A stretch of 64,000 nt of DNA from Halarchaeum rubridurum. GTDB taxonomy: Archaea > Halobacteriota > Halobacteria > Halobacteriales > Halobacteriaceae. The stretch is taken from contig NZ_BMOO01000002.1 in the NCBI RefSeq assembly GCF_014647115.1, positions 310,001 through 374,000 of the forward strand, given 5' to 3'. Shown in pieces: positions 51,739 through 59,972 of the stretch (its first letter is position 1; each line of letters opens with the position of its first letter). The notes under the pieces were generated by a model. It was not told the DNA's origin. It searched no databases and was given only the letters and a program-made list of their open reading frames with translations. The translations under genes were made by a program, and so were the position numbers.

Positions 51739-51812
51739 CGTGTGGGCGCGCGCCGCCTGTCAGCGGTTGGGACTACCCGATTCCTTCCGTCATCATAAGT
51801 GCGTCGCACCCG

Positions 51813-51822
51813 CGTATTATGT
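51813..51822 (+). promoter_or_regulatory. TATA box of the second NTF2-like gene
   Basis: CGTATTATGT, about 27 bases before the ATG at 51846, in the 107-base divergent spacer with the restriction-modification gene. Confidence 0.4.
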
Positions 51823-51845
51823 AGCTCGCCGAACGACTCCGTACC

Positions 51846-52235
51846 ATGCCACCAGCTGACATTCAGGCCATCGAGCGGGTCAAACGCGAGTACGCGTACC
51901 GCATCGACGACCGGGCGTACGACGCCGTGGTCGACTGCTTCACCGAGGACGCCCGCTTCGACACCCCGGAGGGCGAGCGCTTCGAGGGCGACGCGGAGCT
52001 CCGGGAGTTCGCCGCGAGCATCGAGGACGCCTTCGACGAGACCGCCCACGTCCTCACGAACCCCGTCATCGACGTCGAGGGTGACACCGCGACGGGCCGG
52101 TGGTACCTCACGCTCCACTACGCGGTCGACGGCGAGACGGGGACGGAGCAGGCCGAGTACCGAGACGAGTACCGCCGCGTCGACGGGGAGTGGCTGATCG
52201 CCCACACGGCGGTCGTGGGCGGCATCGAGCACTGA
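51846..52235 (+). CDS. NTF2/SnoaL-like protein, paralogue of 46820-47218
   Basis: A 129-residue protein: [88 protein letters not shown] and [12 protein letters not shown]. It aligns end to end with the protein at 46820-47218, including the block TATGRWYL and EYAYRIDD. A ligand-binding or isomerase role is likely from the fold; the substrate is unknown. Confidence 0.8.
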   Translation: MPPADIQAIERVKREYAYRIDDRAYDAVVDCFTEDARFDTPEGERFEGDAELREFAASIEDAFDETAHVLTNPVIDVEGDTATGRWYLTLHYAVDGETGTEQAEYRDEYRRVDGEWLIAHTAVVGGIEH

Positions 52236-52239
52236 GCGC

Positions 52240-52497
52240 TCAGCCGACGAGCGCAACGTCCGCTCGCCAGCCGTCGGTCGGGAGCCGGTCGAGTTCGTCG
52301 CCGGCGAGGATGCGCTCTTCGGCGTCGGCGACGACCTCGTGTTTCCGTATCGCGCGGGCGCTCTCGCCGAGCGCGTGGTCGCGGAGGTGGTCGTCTGCGC
52401 GGTCGAGGAGTTCGGCCTTCTCGTGGTCGTCCCGGTCGCCGCGGAAGGCGTGCGTCGCGTCGCAGACCGGACAGCGCAAGAGGAGCGCGCGTGACAT
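52240..52497 (-). CDS. Small conserved protein with a CPVC motif
   Basis: An 85-residue protein starting [41 protein letters not shown]. One Cys-x-x-Cys pair near the N terminus and a nearby His pair (HEK, DDH, RDH) look like a small zinc-binding unit; the rest is helical and charged. I do not recognise the family. It converges with the NTF2-like gene, four bases away, and is divergent from the RNase J gene. Confidence 0.55.
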   Translation of the reverse strand: MSRALLLRCPVCDATHAFRGDRDDHEKAELLDRADDHLRDHALGESARAIRKHEVVADAEERILAGDELDRLPTDGWRADVALVG

Positions 52498-52783
52498 GCG
52501 GCCGACCCGACGGGCGGCACGTCCAAGAAACCCGATACGGAGGGCTATTGCGCGCTCGGGAGCCATCCCGAGCGGTCGCCCCCGTCGTCCGGCGGGGGAG
52601 GGCGCTGAGAACCCGGAAGCTCTTAAGGCCCGAACTCCACAGTCCACGTATCCGAAAGACGTGCGGTCCGCGACGACGCGTTCGTCGGGGACGCACCGCC
52701 ATGCTCGACCGCCGGGTCGGGTGGGCGCTGCGTCGTCGACGTCGCGGGCGTCGTCGCAGGAACGCATTGATCGGCTCATACAT

Positions 52784-54121
52784 ATGGAAATCGAAATTGC
52801 GACAATCGGCGGCTACGAGGAAGTCGGCCGCAACATGACGGCCGTCCGTGTGGGCGACGACATCGTCGTCTTCGACATGGGGCTCAACCTCTCGCAGGTC
52901 CTCATCCACGACGACGTCCGCACGGAGCAGATGCACAGCCTCGACCTGATCGACATGGGTGCCATCCCGGACGACCGCGTCATGAGCGAGCTCGAAGGGG
53001 ACGTGAAGGCCATCGTGCCGACGCACGGCCACCTCGACCACATCGGCGCAATCGGGAAGCTCGCGCACCGCTACGACGCGCCCGTCGTCGGTTCGCCGTT
53101 CACCATCGAGCTCGTCCGTCAGGAGATCGAGGACGAGTCGAAGTTCGACGTCGACAACGACCTCGTGAAGATGGAGGCCGGCGGGACGATGGAAATCGGC
53201 GACGAGGTCGAGATGGAGTTCGTCCACGTCACGCACTCCATCGTCGGCGCGGTCAGCCCCGTCCTCCACACGCCCGAGGGCGCTATCGTCTACGGCCTCG
53301 ACAAGCGCATCGACCACAACCCCGTCCTCGAGGACCCCTTCGACATGGAGCGCTTCGAGGAGCTCGGCGACGAGGGCGTCCTCTGCTACATCGAGGACTG
53401 CACGAACGCGGGCCGGAAGGGCCGCACGCCGAGCGAGTCCGTCGCGCGCAAGCACCTCCACGACACGCTGAAGAGCTTCGAGGACTACACCGGCGGCATC
53501 GTCGCCACGACGTTCTCCAGTCACGTCTCCCGCGTCTCCAGCCTCGTCGAGTTCGCGAAGGAGATCGGCCGCAAGCCGATCCTCCTCGGGCGCTCGATGG
53601 AGAAGTACACGAACACGGCGCGTGACCTGGGCTACCCGATTCCGGACGACCTCGAAATCTACGGCCACCGGCGCTCGCGCGAGCGCGCCTTCAAGCGCAT
53701 CATGAACGAGGGGAAGGGCAACTTCCTCCCGGTCGTCACCGGCCACCAGGGCGAGCCGCGCGCGATGCTCACCCGGATGGCGCGTGACGAGACGCCGTTC
53801 CAGTTCGACGACGGCGACAAGGTCGTCTTCAGCGCCCGCGTCATCCCCGAGCCCACCAACGAGGGCCAGCGCTACGCCGCGGAGAAGCTCCTGAAGATGC
53901 AGGGCGCGCGCATCTACGACGAGATTCACGTTTCCGGTCACCTCCGCGAGGAGGGCCACTACCGGATGCTCCAGGCGGTCCGCCCGGACAACATCATCCC
54001 CGCCCACCAGTCGCTCGGCGGCCTCGCGCCGTACGTCGACCTCGCGGAGTCGCAGGGGTACAACGTCGGCGACGACCTTCACATCTCGCGCAACGGGAAC
54101 GTCGTCCAGCTGACCGAGTAA
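52784..54121 (+). CDS. rnj: Archaeal ribonuclease J (metallo-beta-lactamase, beta-CASP)
   Basis: A 445-residue 5'-3' exoribonuclease of the beta-CASP family used in RNA decay. Zinc ligands are in [22 protein letters not shown] (HxHxDH), [19 protein letters not shown] and YIEDCTNAG; the beta-CASP region has [63 protein letters not shown] and [33 protein letters not shown] 52784 starts [21 protein letters not shown], the family start. A TATA-like CTTAAGG lies far upstream near 52621, so a leader of some 130 bases is possible. Confidence 0.95.
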   Translation: MEIEIATIGGYEEVGRNMTAVRVGDDIVVFDMGLNLSQVLIHDDVRTEQMHSLDLIDMGAIPDDRVMSELEGDVKAIVPTHGHLDHIGAIGKLAHRYDAPVVGSPFTIELVRQEIEDESKFDVDNDLVKMEAGGTMEIGDEVEMEFVHVTHSIVGAVSPVLHTPEGAIVYGLDKRIDHNPVLEDPFDMERFEELGDEGVLCYIEDCTNAGRKGRTPSESVARKHLHDTLKSFEDYTGGIVATTFSSHVSRVSSLVEFAKEIGRKPILLGRSMEKYTNTARDLGYPIPDDLEIYGHRRSRERAFKRIMNEGKGNFLPVVTGHQGEPRAMLTRMARDETPFQFDDGDKVVFSARVIPEPTNEGQRYAAEKLLKMQGARIYDEIHVSGHLREEGHYRMLQAVRPDNIIPAHQSLGGLAPYVDLAESQGYNVGDDLHISRNGNVVQLTE

Positions 54122-54329
54122 GTCGGCCCGTAGGGGCGACTGCACACACGAGCGGCGTCGGCCCCGAGTACGCCGGTTCGGGCCCGAACACGTGACGGGC
54201 GCGAGCCCGCGCACGCTCACGTCGCGTTCCGCTTCTCTCCGTTCTTTCACGCCCGCGGAGCGCCGGCTCTCGAACGTGAGCGCGTCGTCGGGCACAGCGT
54301 TCTTGGCCGCCGCGCGTCCACGGGTCCGC

Positions 54330-54980
54330 ATGGACGTACTCGTCGCGGGTGCGCACGGCGCGGTCGGCCAGCACGTGACGCGCCTGCTCGCGGAACACGA
54401 CGACCACGCGGCGCACGGGATGGTTCGGACGCCGTCGTACGACGACGATATCGCGGCGCTCGGCGCGACGCCGGTTCGGGGCGACGTGACGGCCCGTGAC
54501 TCGCTCGACGCCGCGCTCGAGGAGAGCGGTGCGGACGCGCTCGTCTTCGCCGCCGGGTCGAGCGGTGCGGACGTGTGGGGCGTCGACCGGGACGGGGCGA
54601 GGAACTGCGTCGACGCCTGTGCGGACGCGGACGTCGAGCGCTTCGTGATGTTGAGCGCGATGAACGCCGAGGCGCCCGGGGAGAGCCCCGCGGAGCTCCG
54701 GGAGTACCTGCGCGCGAAGGCCGAGGCGGACGCGTACCTCCGCGAGAGCGAGCTGACGGCGACCATCGCGCGACCGGGGGCGTTGACGGACGAGCCGGGT
54801 ACGGGCCACGTCCGCGTCGGTGCCGACCTCGACCGGTCGGCGGCGTCGGTTCCCCGCGAGGACGTCGCGGCGACGCTCGTCGCGGCCCTGCCGATGGTGA
54901 GCACGTACGGGGTGACCTTCGAGTTGCTCTCGGGTGAGACGCCGATAGAGCGGGCGCTTCGCTCGCCGCTGGCCGACTGA
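54330..54980 (+). CDS. NAD(P)-binding Rossmann protein (NmrA/SDR-atypical family)
   Basis: A 216-residue protein: MDVLVAGAHGAVGQHVTRLLAEHDDH is the GxxGxxG site, followed by HGMVRTPSYDDDIAALGATPVRGDVT, ADALVFAAGSSGADVWGVDRDGARNCVDACADADVERFVMLSAM (NmrA-like core), LREYLRAKAEADAYLRESELTATIARPGALTDEPGTG and VPREDVAATLVAAL. It resembles the ycf39/HIM1-type atypical SDRs. ATG 54330 gives the normal N terminus. Confidence 0.85.
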   Translation: MDVLVAGAHGAVGQHVTRLLAEHDDHAAHGMVRTPSYDDDIAALGATPVRGDVTARDSLDAALEESGADALVFAAGSSGADVWGVDRDGARNCVDACADADVERFVMLSAMNAEAPGESPAELREYLRAKAEADAYLRESELTATIARPGALTDEPGTGHVRVGADLDRSAASVPREDVAATLVAALPMVSTYGVTFELLSGETPIERALRSPLAD

Positions 54981-55020
54981 GCCGCGGCGCGACTATCGGT
55001 CGCCGCCACATCGGTTTGTT

Positions 55021-55034
55021 TTAGGCAACCCTAA
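55021..55034. promoter_or_regulatory. Iron-box-like palindrome TTAGG-CAAC-CCTAA upstream of the Dps-like operon
   Basis: A perfect 5+5 base inverted repeat with a 4-base spacer, similar in form to DtxR/IdeR boxes. It lies about 40 bases upstream of the TATA box CTTTAAG (55073-55079), which itself is about 30 bases before the first Dps ATG. The same TTAGG-N4-CCTAA form occurs at 57075-57088. Confidence 0.6.
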
Positions 55035-55107
55035 TTTTTTGATGCGGGAAGAATTGTTCTCGTTGGCGGAAACCTTTAAGTGTGAAGGGAGCGTAGCGTG
55101 TAGTACG

Positions 55108-55653
55108 ATGAGCACCCAGAAGACGATCCGTCGCGAAGCGGGTACCGTCGAGGAGAACGCACTGCGACTCGACCAGGGGAAGGCCGAACAGATAGTTGAG
55201 GCGCTGAACCAGGACCTCGCGGCGTCGTACGTCCTCTACCACCAGCTCCGCAAGCACCACTGGAACGTCGAGGGTGCCGAGTTCAACGACCTCCACGAGT
55301 TCCTCGGCGACCGCGCCGAGGAGGCCGAGGACGCCGCGGACGACATCGCGGAGCGCGCGCAGGCGCTCGGCGGCGTCCCCGTGAGCGGGCCCGCGGCGCT
55401 CGCGGAGCACGCCCACGTCGACTTCGAGGGCGAGGACGTCTACGACATCCGCACGTCGCTGGAGAACGACCGCGAGATGTACGGCGACGTCATCGAGTCC
55501 GTCCGCGAACACGTCGCCCTCGCCGAGGACCTCGGTGACTACGCGACGAGCGAGCTCCTGCGCGGCGTCCTCGAGGACCTCGAAGACGCGGCGCACGAGG
55601 TCGACCACTACCTCGAAGACGACACCCTCGTCCTCGAAAACGCGACCAACTGA
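55108..55653 (+). CDS. Dps/ferritin-like protein, canonical member
   Basis: A 181-residue ferritin-like four-helix protein. The Dps ferroxidase residues are all in place: KHHWNVEGAEFNDLHEFLGD (His before Trp and His eleven residues after it) and DDIAERAQALGG (Asp and Glu). Dps proteins oxidise Fe(II), store it in a 12-mer and protect DNA. ATG 55108 is supported by CTTTAAG as TATA box about 30 bases upstream. It overlaps the next gene by one base (TGATG). Confidence 0.88.
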   Translation: MSTQKTIRREAGTVEENALRLDQGKAEQIVEALNQDLAASYVLYHQLRKHHWNVEGAEFNDLHEFLGDRAEEAEDAADDIAERAQALGGVPVSGPAALAEHAHVDFEGEDVYDIRTSLENDREMYGDVIESVREHVALAEDLGDYATSELLRGVLEDLEDAAHEVDHYLEDDTLVLENATN

Positions 55654-56227
55654 TGGCCGAACCACGGACCGGGCGTCTGGTGCGCGAGCTCGACGGCGCG
55701 GCCGTCCGCCAGGAGTGGGGGACGGTCACGGAGAACGCCGTCCGGCTCGACCGGGAGGACGCCGCACGGATGGTCGAGGCGCTCAACGCCGACCACGCCG
55801 GCGCGTTCAACCTCTTCTACGTGCTGCGCAAGCACTACTGGACCGCGGAGGGGGCCGAGCACGAGGACGTCGCGGACGTGCTCAAAGCGCAGTACGAGCG
55901 CGCCCGAGAGCTGAACGACGACCTCGCCGAGCGCATCACGACGCTCGGCGGCGTCCCGGCGAGCACGCCCCCGACCCTCCAGGAGTACGCGCCGGTCCAC
56001 TTGGAGGCCGAACACCACTTCGACCTCGCGCCTCCCTCGAAGGGGACTTGGAGGCCTACGCGACGCTCGCCGCGAGCATGCGTGAGCACGTCGGCCTCGC
56101 CAAGGAGTTGGGTGACGAGGCGACGGTCGAACTCCTGCAGGACCGCCTCGAGGACCTCGAAGACGACGCGAACGACATCGAGGACTTCCTCGCGGACGAC
56201 ACGCTCGTGACGGGGGGGTCCCGATGA
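55653..56227 (+). pseudogene. Dps-like paralogue 2, disrupted by a one-base frameshift
   Basis: The frame opens MAEPRTGRLVRELDGAAVRQEWGTV and runs as a Dps paralogue to HHFDLAP, after which the zero frame turns to basic, non-homologous sequence. One missing C near 56031 (gcgcctccc where gcgccctccc is expected) would restore LAPSLEGDLEAYATLAASMREHVGLAKELGDEATVELL through to the TGA at 56225-56227. With the repair the protein has 191 residues and its stop overlaps the next ATG (ATGA). The ferroxidase His residues are replaced (KHYWTAEG, and Ala in the second position), although DDLAER remains. It may be a true mutation, a sequencing error, or a programmed shift. Confidence 0.75.
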
Positions 56228-56784
56228 GCGCGCCCCACCTCCGCAACCCCGGTGCGGACGCGCTCCGCCAGGAGTGGGACACCGTCGTCGACAACGAACT
56301 CCGCCTCGACCGCGACGCCGCCGCGCGCGTCGTCGAGGCGCTCAACGCCGACCTCTCCGGGCTCTACATCCTCTTCAACCAACTGCGCAAACACTACTGG
56401 ACGCTCGAAGGCCGGGAGGTCCGACCGGTCGTCGAGTTCCTGGAGGACGCCGCGGACCGCCTCTCCGAGGCGACGGACGAGATCGCCATCCGCGTTCACG
56501 CCCTCGGCGGCGTCCCCGTCAACGGTCCCATGGGAATCCGCCAGCACGCTCCGATGGGCATCGAGGCAGCGGACGTCTACGCGCTCCGTCCCTCCCTCGA
56601 AAACGACCTGGAGGCGTACGCGGTCCTCGTCGCGCAACTCCGCGAGCACGTCGCGCTCGCCCAGGAGTTGGGTGACGAGACCACCGTCGAAATCCTCCGC
56701 GGGCACCTCCGCACCATCGAGGAGGACGCCCACGACGTCGAGAAGTTCCTCGCGGACGACACTCTCGTCCGCACCGACGAGTAG
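56224..56784 (+). CDS. Dps-like paralogue 3 without ferroxidase histidines
   Basis: A 186-residue four-helix protein with the Dps layout: VVEALNADLSGLYILFNQLRKHYWTLEGREVRPVVEFLEDAADRL, DEIAIRVHALGGVPVNGPMGI, DVYALRPSLENDLEAYAVLVAQLREHVALAQELGDETTVEILRG. In the ferroxidase positions it has Tyr before Trp, Val for the second His and Ile for the Glu, so it is probably not a working ferroxidase. It may be a structural partner of the first gene. Translationally coupled to the (frameshifted) gene before it. Confidence 0.8.
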   Translation: MSAPHLRNPGADALRQEWDTVVDNELRLDRDAAARVVEALNADLSGLYILFNQLRKHYWTLEGREVRPVVEFLEDAADRLSEATDEIAIRVHALGGVPVNGPMGIRQHAPMGIEAADVYALRPSLENDLEAYAVLVAQLREHVALAQELGDETTVEILRGHLRTIEEDAHDVEKFLADDTLVRTDE

Positions 56785-56870
56785 ACGCTCCCCGTATTTT
56801 CTCGCGCGACTCGTCCCGTCCTACCTCGCGGTTCGATACGCCACGGTACGTGACGGACGGTGACGTCGCG

Positions 56871-57065
56871 TTACGCTTCGGGAACGACGGTGAGGTCGGT
56901 CGATATCCAGCCGTCGCTGTTCCCGTCCTCGGTGAAGACGCGGCGTTCCGCGTGGAGCTCGCGGCAGTTGACCGTCGGTGCCTCGTTCTCCGGTGCGTCA
57001 GTCGTGCTCCGAGCGTCCGGGTCGTCCGACCGCTCGACCCGAGACGAACGACGCGATGGTGACAT
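56871..57065 (-). CDS. Small conserved protein under an iron-box-like site
   Basis: A 64-residue protein: MSPSRRSSRVERSDDPDARS, then ENEAPTVNCRELHAERRVFTEDGNSDGWISTDLTVVPEA. The C-terminal half reads as a haloarchaeal protein; the N-terminal half is basic and may not be conserved. I do not know a function. A palindrome TTTAGG-GACA-CCTAAA at 57074-57089 sits 9 bases upstream of its ATG, which is the best reason to believe in it. It faces away from the MFS gene end and converges with the Dps operon. Confidence 0.55.
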   Translation of the reverse strand: MSPSRRSSRVERSDDPDARSTTDAPENEAPTVNCRELHAERRVFTEDGNSDGWISTDLTVVPEA

Positions 57066-57073
57066 ACGCCACG

Positions 57074-57089
57074 TTTAGGGACACCTAAA
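57074..57089. promoter_or_regulatory. Iron-box-like palindrome TTTAGG-GACA-CCTAAA
   Basis: A perfect 6+6 base inverted repeat with a 4-base spacer, overlapping the core promoter region of the 64-residue gene (minus strand). It has the same TTAGG-N4-CCTAA form as the site at 55021-55034. Confidence 0.6.
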
Positions 57090-57126
57090 GAAAAAGGTAC
57101 GGGTCTCGCTTCGGGGGGTGATGTCT

Positions 57127-57141
57127 CCGGCGCGTCGCCGG
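57127..57141. terminator. Possible terminator hairpin CCGGCG-CGT-CGCCGG
   Basis: A perfect 6+6 base stem about 65 bases beyond the MFS stop codon, in the 118-base gap. No clear T-run follows it in the MFS direction, so the role is uncertain. Confidence 0.25.
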
Positions 57142-57207
57142 TCGAAAAAGCCGAAACAGCGTGGTTCGCGCGCGATGCGGGGTGGCGTGGCGATGGTGGC
57201 GAACGCG

Positions 57208-58509
57208 TTAGTTCGCCGTGGCCGTCGCGCTCTGGTCGCCGACCTGCCCGATGCGCCAGCGGAGGACGAGGACGACGGCGAGACCGACGACGAGGACGAC
57301 GTTGATGATGTACAGCGCCGTCGTGTAGCTACCCGTGGACTCGAGGATGGTCGAGGCGAGGGTCGGGCCGGCCACACCGGCGAGACCCCACGCGGTGAGC
57401 GCGTAGCCGTGAATCGCGCTGACCTCCTTCGTGCCGAACAGGTCGCTGAGGTACGCCGGCAGGCACGCGAAGCCGCCGCCGTAACACGTGATGATGATGA
57501 ACAGCGTGATGGCGATGATCCAGACGCCCGCGACCTGCGGGAGCATGAAGAACGCGATTATCTGGATGACGAAGAACGCACCGTAGGTCGTCGTCCGGCC
57601 GATGTAGTCGGAGAGGCTCGACCAGAAGATGCGGCCGCCGCCGTTGAACAGGCCGATGTAGCCGGTGATGAACGCGGCCGTCGTCGCGGACGCGCCGCCG
57701 AGCGTCTGCAGGATCGGGGAGGCGTACGCGAGGAGCATGATGCCCGCGGAGACGTTGATGAAGATGATGAGCCAGACCATGTAGAAGCGCGGCGTCTTGC
57801 GCGCTTCCGCGGCGGTGAGGTTCGAGAGACCGGAGATGGCGGACTTCGCCTTCTCCTGTGCCGCCTCGGTCTGCTCCATCCCGGACGGGAGCCAGCCCTC
57901 CTCCGGCTTGGCGAGGTAGCTCGCGCCGAGCGACATGAGGACGAAGTAGAGCGCACCGAGGACGTAGAACGTCGTCGCGATACCGGACTGCGTGTACTGC
58001 GCGGAGCCGGTGCTGAAGTTCAGCATCAGCGCGTTACCGAGCGGGCTGGTGAGGAGCGCGCCGGCACCGAAGCCCATGACGGCGAGGCCGGTCGCCATAC
58101 CGCGGCGGTCCGGGAACCATTCGAGGAGCGTCCCGATGGGGGAGATGTAGCCGAGCCCGAGGCCCATCCCGCCGATGAGGCCGAACGTGGCGAAGAACAG
58201 GTAGAGGCTACCGAGCTGTACGGAGACACCGGCCCCGATGGTACCGATACCGTAGAGGACGGCGGCGGCGAGCCCGGATTTCCGGGGGCCGTACTTCTCG
58301 ACGTAGCTGCCGAGGAACGCGGCCGTCATCCCGAGCACGAAGATGGCGATGGAGAACGCCAGCGAGACGCTGGAGGTCTCCCAGCCGAGCGCGCTTTGGA
58401 GCGGGTTCTGATAGATGCTGTACGCGTAGATTCCACCGATGGAGAGGTGGATGGCGACCGCACCGACCGCGATCAGCCATCTGTTCTTGTCTGCACCGTT
58501 ATTACCCAT
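57208..58509 (-). CDS. MFS transporter, OFA (oxalate/formate antiporter) family
   Basis: A 433-residue, 12-segment transporter. RWLIAVGAVAIHLSIGGIYAYSIYQNPLQSALGWETSSVSLAFSIAIFVLGMTAAFLGSYVEKYGPRKSG is the OFA start; GLGLGYISPIGTLLEWFPDRRGMATGLAVMGFGAGALLTSPLGNALM, FITGYIGLFNGGGRIFWSSLSDYIGRTTTYG and CYGGGFACLPAYLSDLFGTKEVSAIHGYALTAWGLAGVAGPTLAS follow. Family members move oxalate, formate, lactate or other small acids. A TATA-like GGGTTTATGG (minus strand, about 58534-58543) lies roughly 28 bases before the ATG. Confidence 0.88.
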   Translation of the reverse strand: MGNNGADKNRWLIAVGAVAIHLSIGGIYAYSIYQNPLQSALGWETSSVSLAFSIAIFVLGMTAAFLGSYVEKYGPRKSGLAAAVLYGIGTIGAGVSVQLGSLYLFFATFGLIGGMGLGLGYISPIGTLLEWFPDRRGMATGLAVMGFGAGALLTSPLGNALMLNFSTGSAQYTQSGIATTFYVLGALYFVLMSLGASYLAKPEEGWLPSGMEQTEAAQEKAKSAISGLSNLTAAEARKTPRFYMVWLIIFINVSAGIMLLAYASPILQTLGGASATTAAFITGYIGLFNGGGRIFWSSLSDYIGRTTTYGAFFVIQIIAFFMLPQVAGVWIIAITLFIIITCYGGGFACLPAYLSDLFGTKEVSAIHGYALTAWGLAGVAGPTLASTILESTGSYTTALYIINVVLVVGLAVVLVLRWRIGQVGDQSATATAN

Positions 58510-58603
58510 GATTTTTGGTCTGAACCGCGGAGACCATAAACCCTCCCGATTCGGAATTACTAACCGGCGTTAAAGGGGCCGTAACTGCCGGATTCCTCTC
58601 GTA

Positions 58604-59833
58604 TTATGTACGCTGACCGCTCCCGAGGACGTCGAGCCGGAGGAACGCGGGGAGTGTGAGGAGGACGATGCCGGCCTCGAGCGCGCCCGCGGTCAGGAAC
58701 GCGGCGGTGTAGCCGGCGGCGCCGGCGACGACGCTCCCGACGACGAACCCGGCGAGGAAGCCGAGGTTGCCGAAGACGTTGAAGCCGCCCATGGCGACGC
58801 CGCGCTCGTCGTCCGCGGCGATGTCCGTGACGAGCGCCATCGTCGCCGGCGAGACGAGCGCCCCGCAGACACCGAGGACGACCATCGCGGCCGCGGCGAG
58901 TGCGAGCGTCGGCGCGAGCGCGACGGCGACCACGACGGCCCCGTAGCAGACGGAGCCGACGACGATGGGGAGCGTCCGTCCCACGCGGTCGGAGACGACG
59001 CCGAGCGGGTACTGAAGGAGCGCGAACGGCGCGAAGAAGAGCCCGAGAACGAGGCCCGCGCCGCCCGCGTCGAGGCCGAACGTCTCGCGGAAGTAGACGG
59101 TGCCGACGAGCGCGAAGAACCCCGCGGTGAGCCGGTCCATGAAGCCGAAGGCGTAGGGAAAGCCGAGTTCGGGGGTCGCGCGGAGGCGCGCGAGCACGTC
59201 GCGCAGGCCGACCGCTCGCCCGTTCCCGCTCGGCGCGCGGTCGGCAACGCGCGTCGCCAACAGCGCCGCGACGAGCAGTCCCGCGCCGGCGACCCAGAGC
59301 GGGACGAGGGCGCCCTGCTCGTAGAGCTGGCCGCCGAGCGGCGCGCCGAGCGCCGTCCCCGACCCGATGGCGATGCCCGCCGCGCCCATGTTCTTCCCGT
59401 GGCCCCCCTCCAGGTCCATCAGCATCGTCATCGCCAGGGAGAGCGCGCCGATGGTGAACGCGCCCTGCGCGAAGCGGACGACGAGCAAGAGGACGAACGG
59501 GACGTCGCCGCCGCGGCCGAGGGCGGCGAGCGAGAGGTAGCCGAGCGCGCCGCCGAGCGCGCCCGCGACGATGAACGCCGTCCGGCGGCCGGTGCGGTCG
59601 CTCAGGTAGCCCCAGAGCCCGGCGAAGAGGACGAAGGCGGCGAACTCGGCCCCGAGGAACCACGTGCCGGCGTCGAGCGACGGCGCGCGCCCGAGCGCGG
59701 CGACGAGGTCGGTGATTCCGGGGTAGAGGAGCACCTGGGCGAACAGGACGACGAAGACGACGAGGGCGAGGACCGCCCGGTCGCGCTGGACGGCCGACGG
59801 TCCCGACCATCCCGTACCGACGCCGAGGCTCAT
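58604..59833 (-). CDS. MFS transporter (drug:H+ antiporter type)
   Basis: A 409-residue, 12-segment MFS protein. Signatures are LWGYLSDRTGRRTAFIVAGALGGALGYLSLAALG (loop 2-3 motif), FAQGAFTIGALSLAMTMLMDLEGGHGKNMGAAGIAIGSGTALGAPLGGQLYEQGALVPLWVAGAGLLVAALL and LGVVSDRVGRTLPIVVGSVCYGAV. The substrate is unknown. It is divergent from the MATE gene. Confidence 0.85.
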   Translation of the reverse strand: MSLGVGTGWSGPSAVQRDRAVLALVVFVVLFAQVLLYPGITDLVAALGRAPSLDAGTWFLGAEFAAFVLFAGLWGYLSDRTGRRTAFIVAGALGGALGYLSLAALGRGGDVPFVLLLVVRFAQGAFTIGALSLAMTMLMDLEGGHGKNMGAAGIAIGSGTALGAPLGGQLYEQGALVPLWVAGAGLLVAALLATRVADRAPSGNGRAVGLRDVLARLRATPELGFPYAFGFMDRLTAGFFALVGTVYFRETFGLDAGGAGLVLGLFFAPFALLQYPLGVVSDRVGRTLPIVVGSVCYGAVVVAVALAPTLALAAAAMVVLGVCGALVSPATMALVTDIAADDERGVAMGGFNVFGNLGFLAGFVVGSVVAGAAGYTAAFLTAGALEAGIVLLTLPAFLRLDVLGSGQRT

Positions 59834-59972
59834 GTGGGCGTTCGTAGCGGCCCGCGTCGTCTTGTACGCGTCGCCTCGCGTCGCCGCGTCCCGTGGACGG
59901 GCGGGGACCCGGTGCGGGCGGCCGCTGTGCGAACGGCCAAAGGGTCCCCGGTCCTACCGACCGTACGCCACC

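Noticed and set aside
49390-51798. An 802-codon plus-strand frame opposite the restriction-modification gene
   Set aside because: It is composed of Val/Glu/Arg/Leu runs typical of antisense frames and stops being open where the low-G+C segment begins, which shows that it only mirrors the G+C-rich coding strand.
52118-55009. A 963-codon minus-strand frame opposite RNase J
   Set aside because: It covers RNase J, which is certain on the plus strand, and its product is low in recognisable content.
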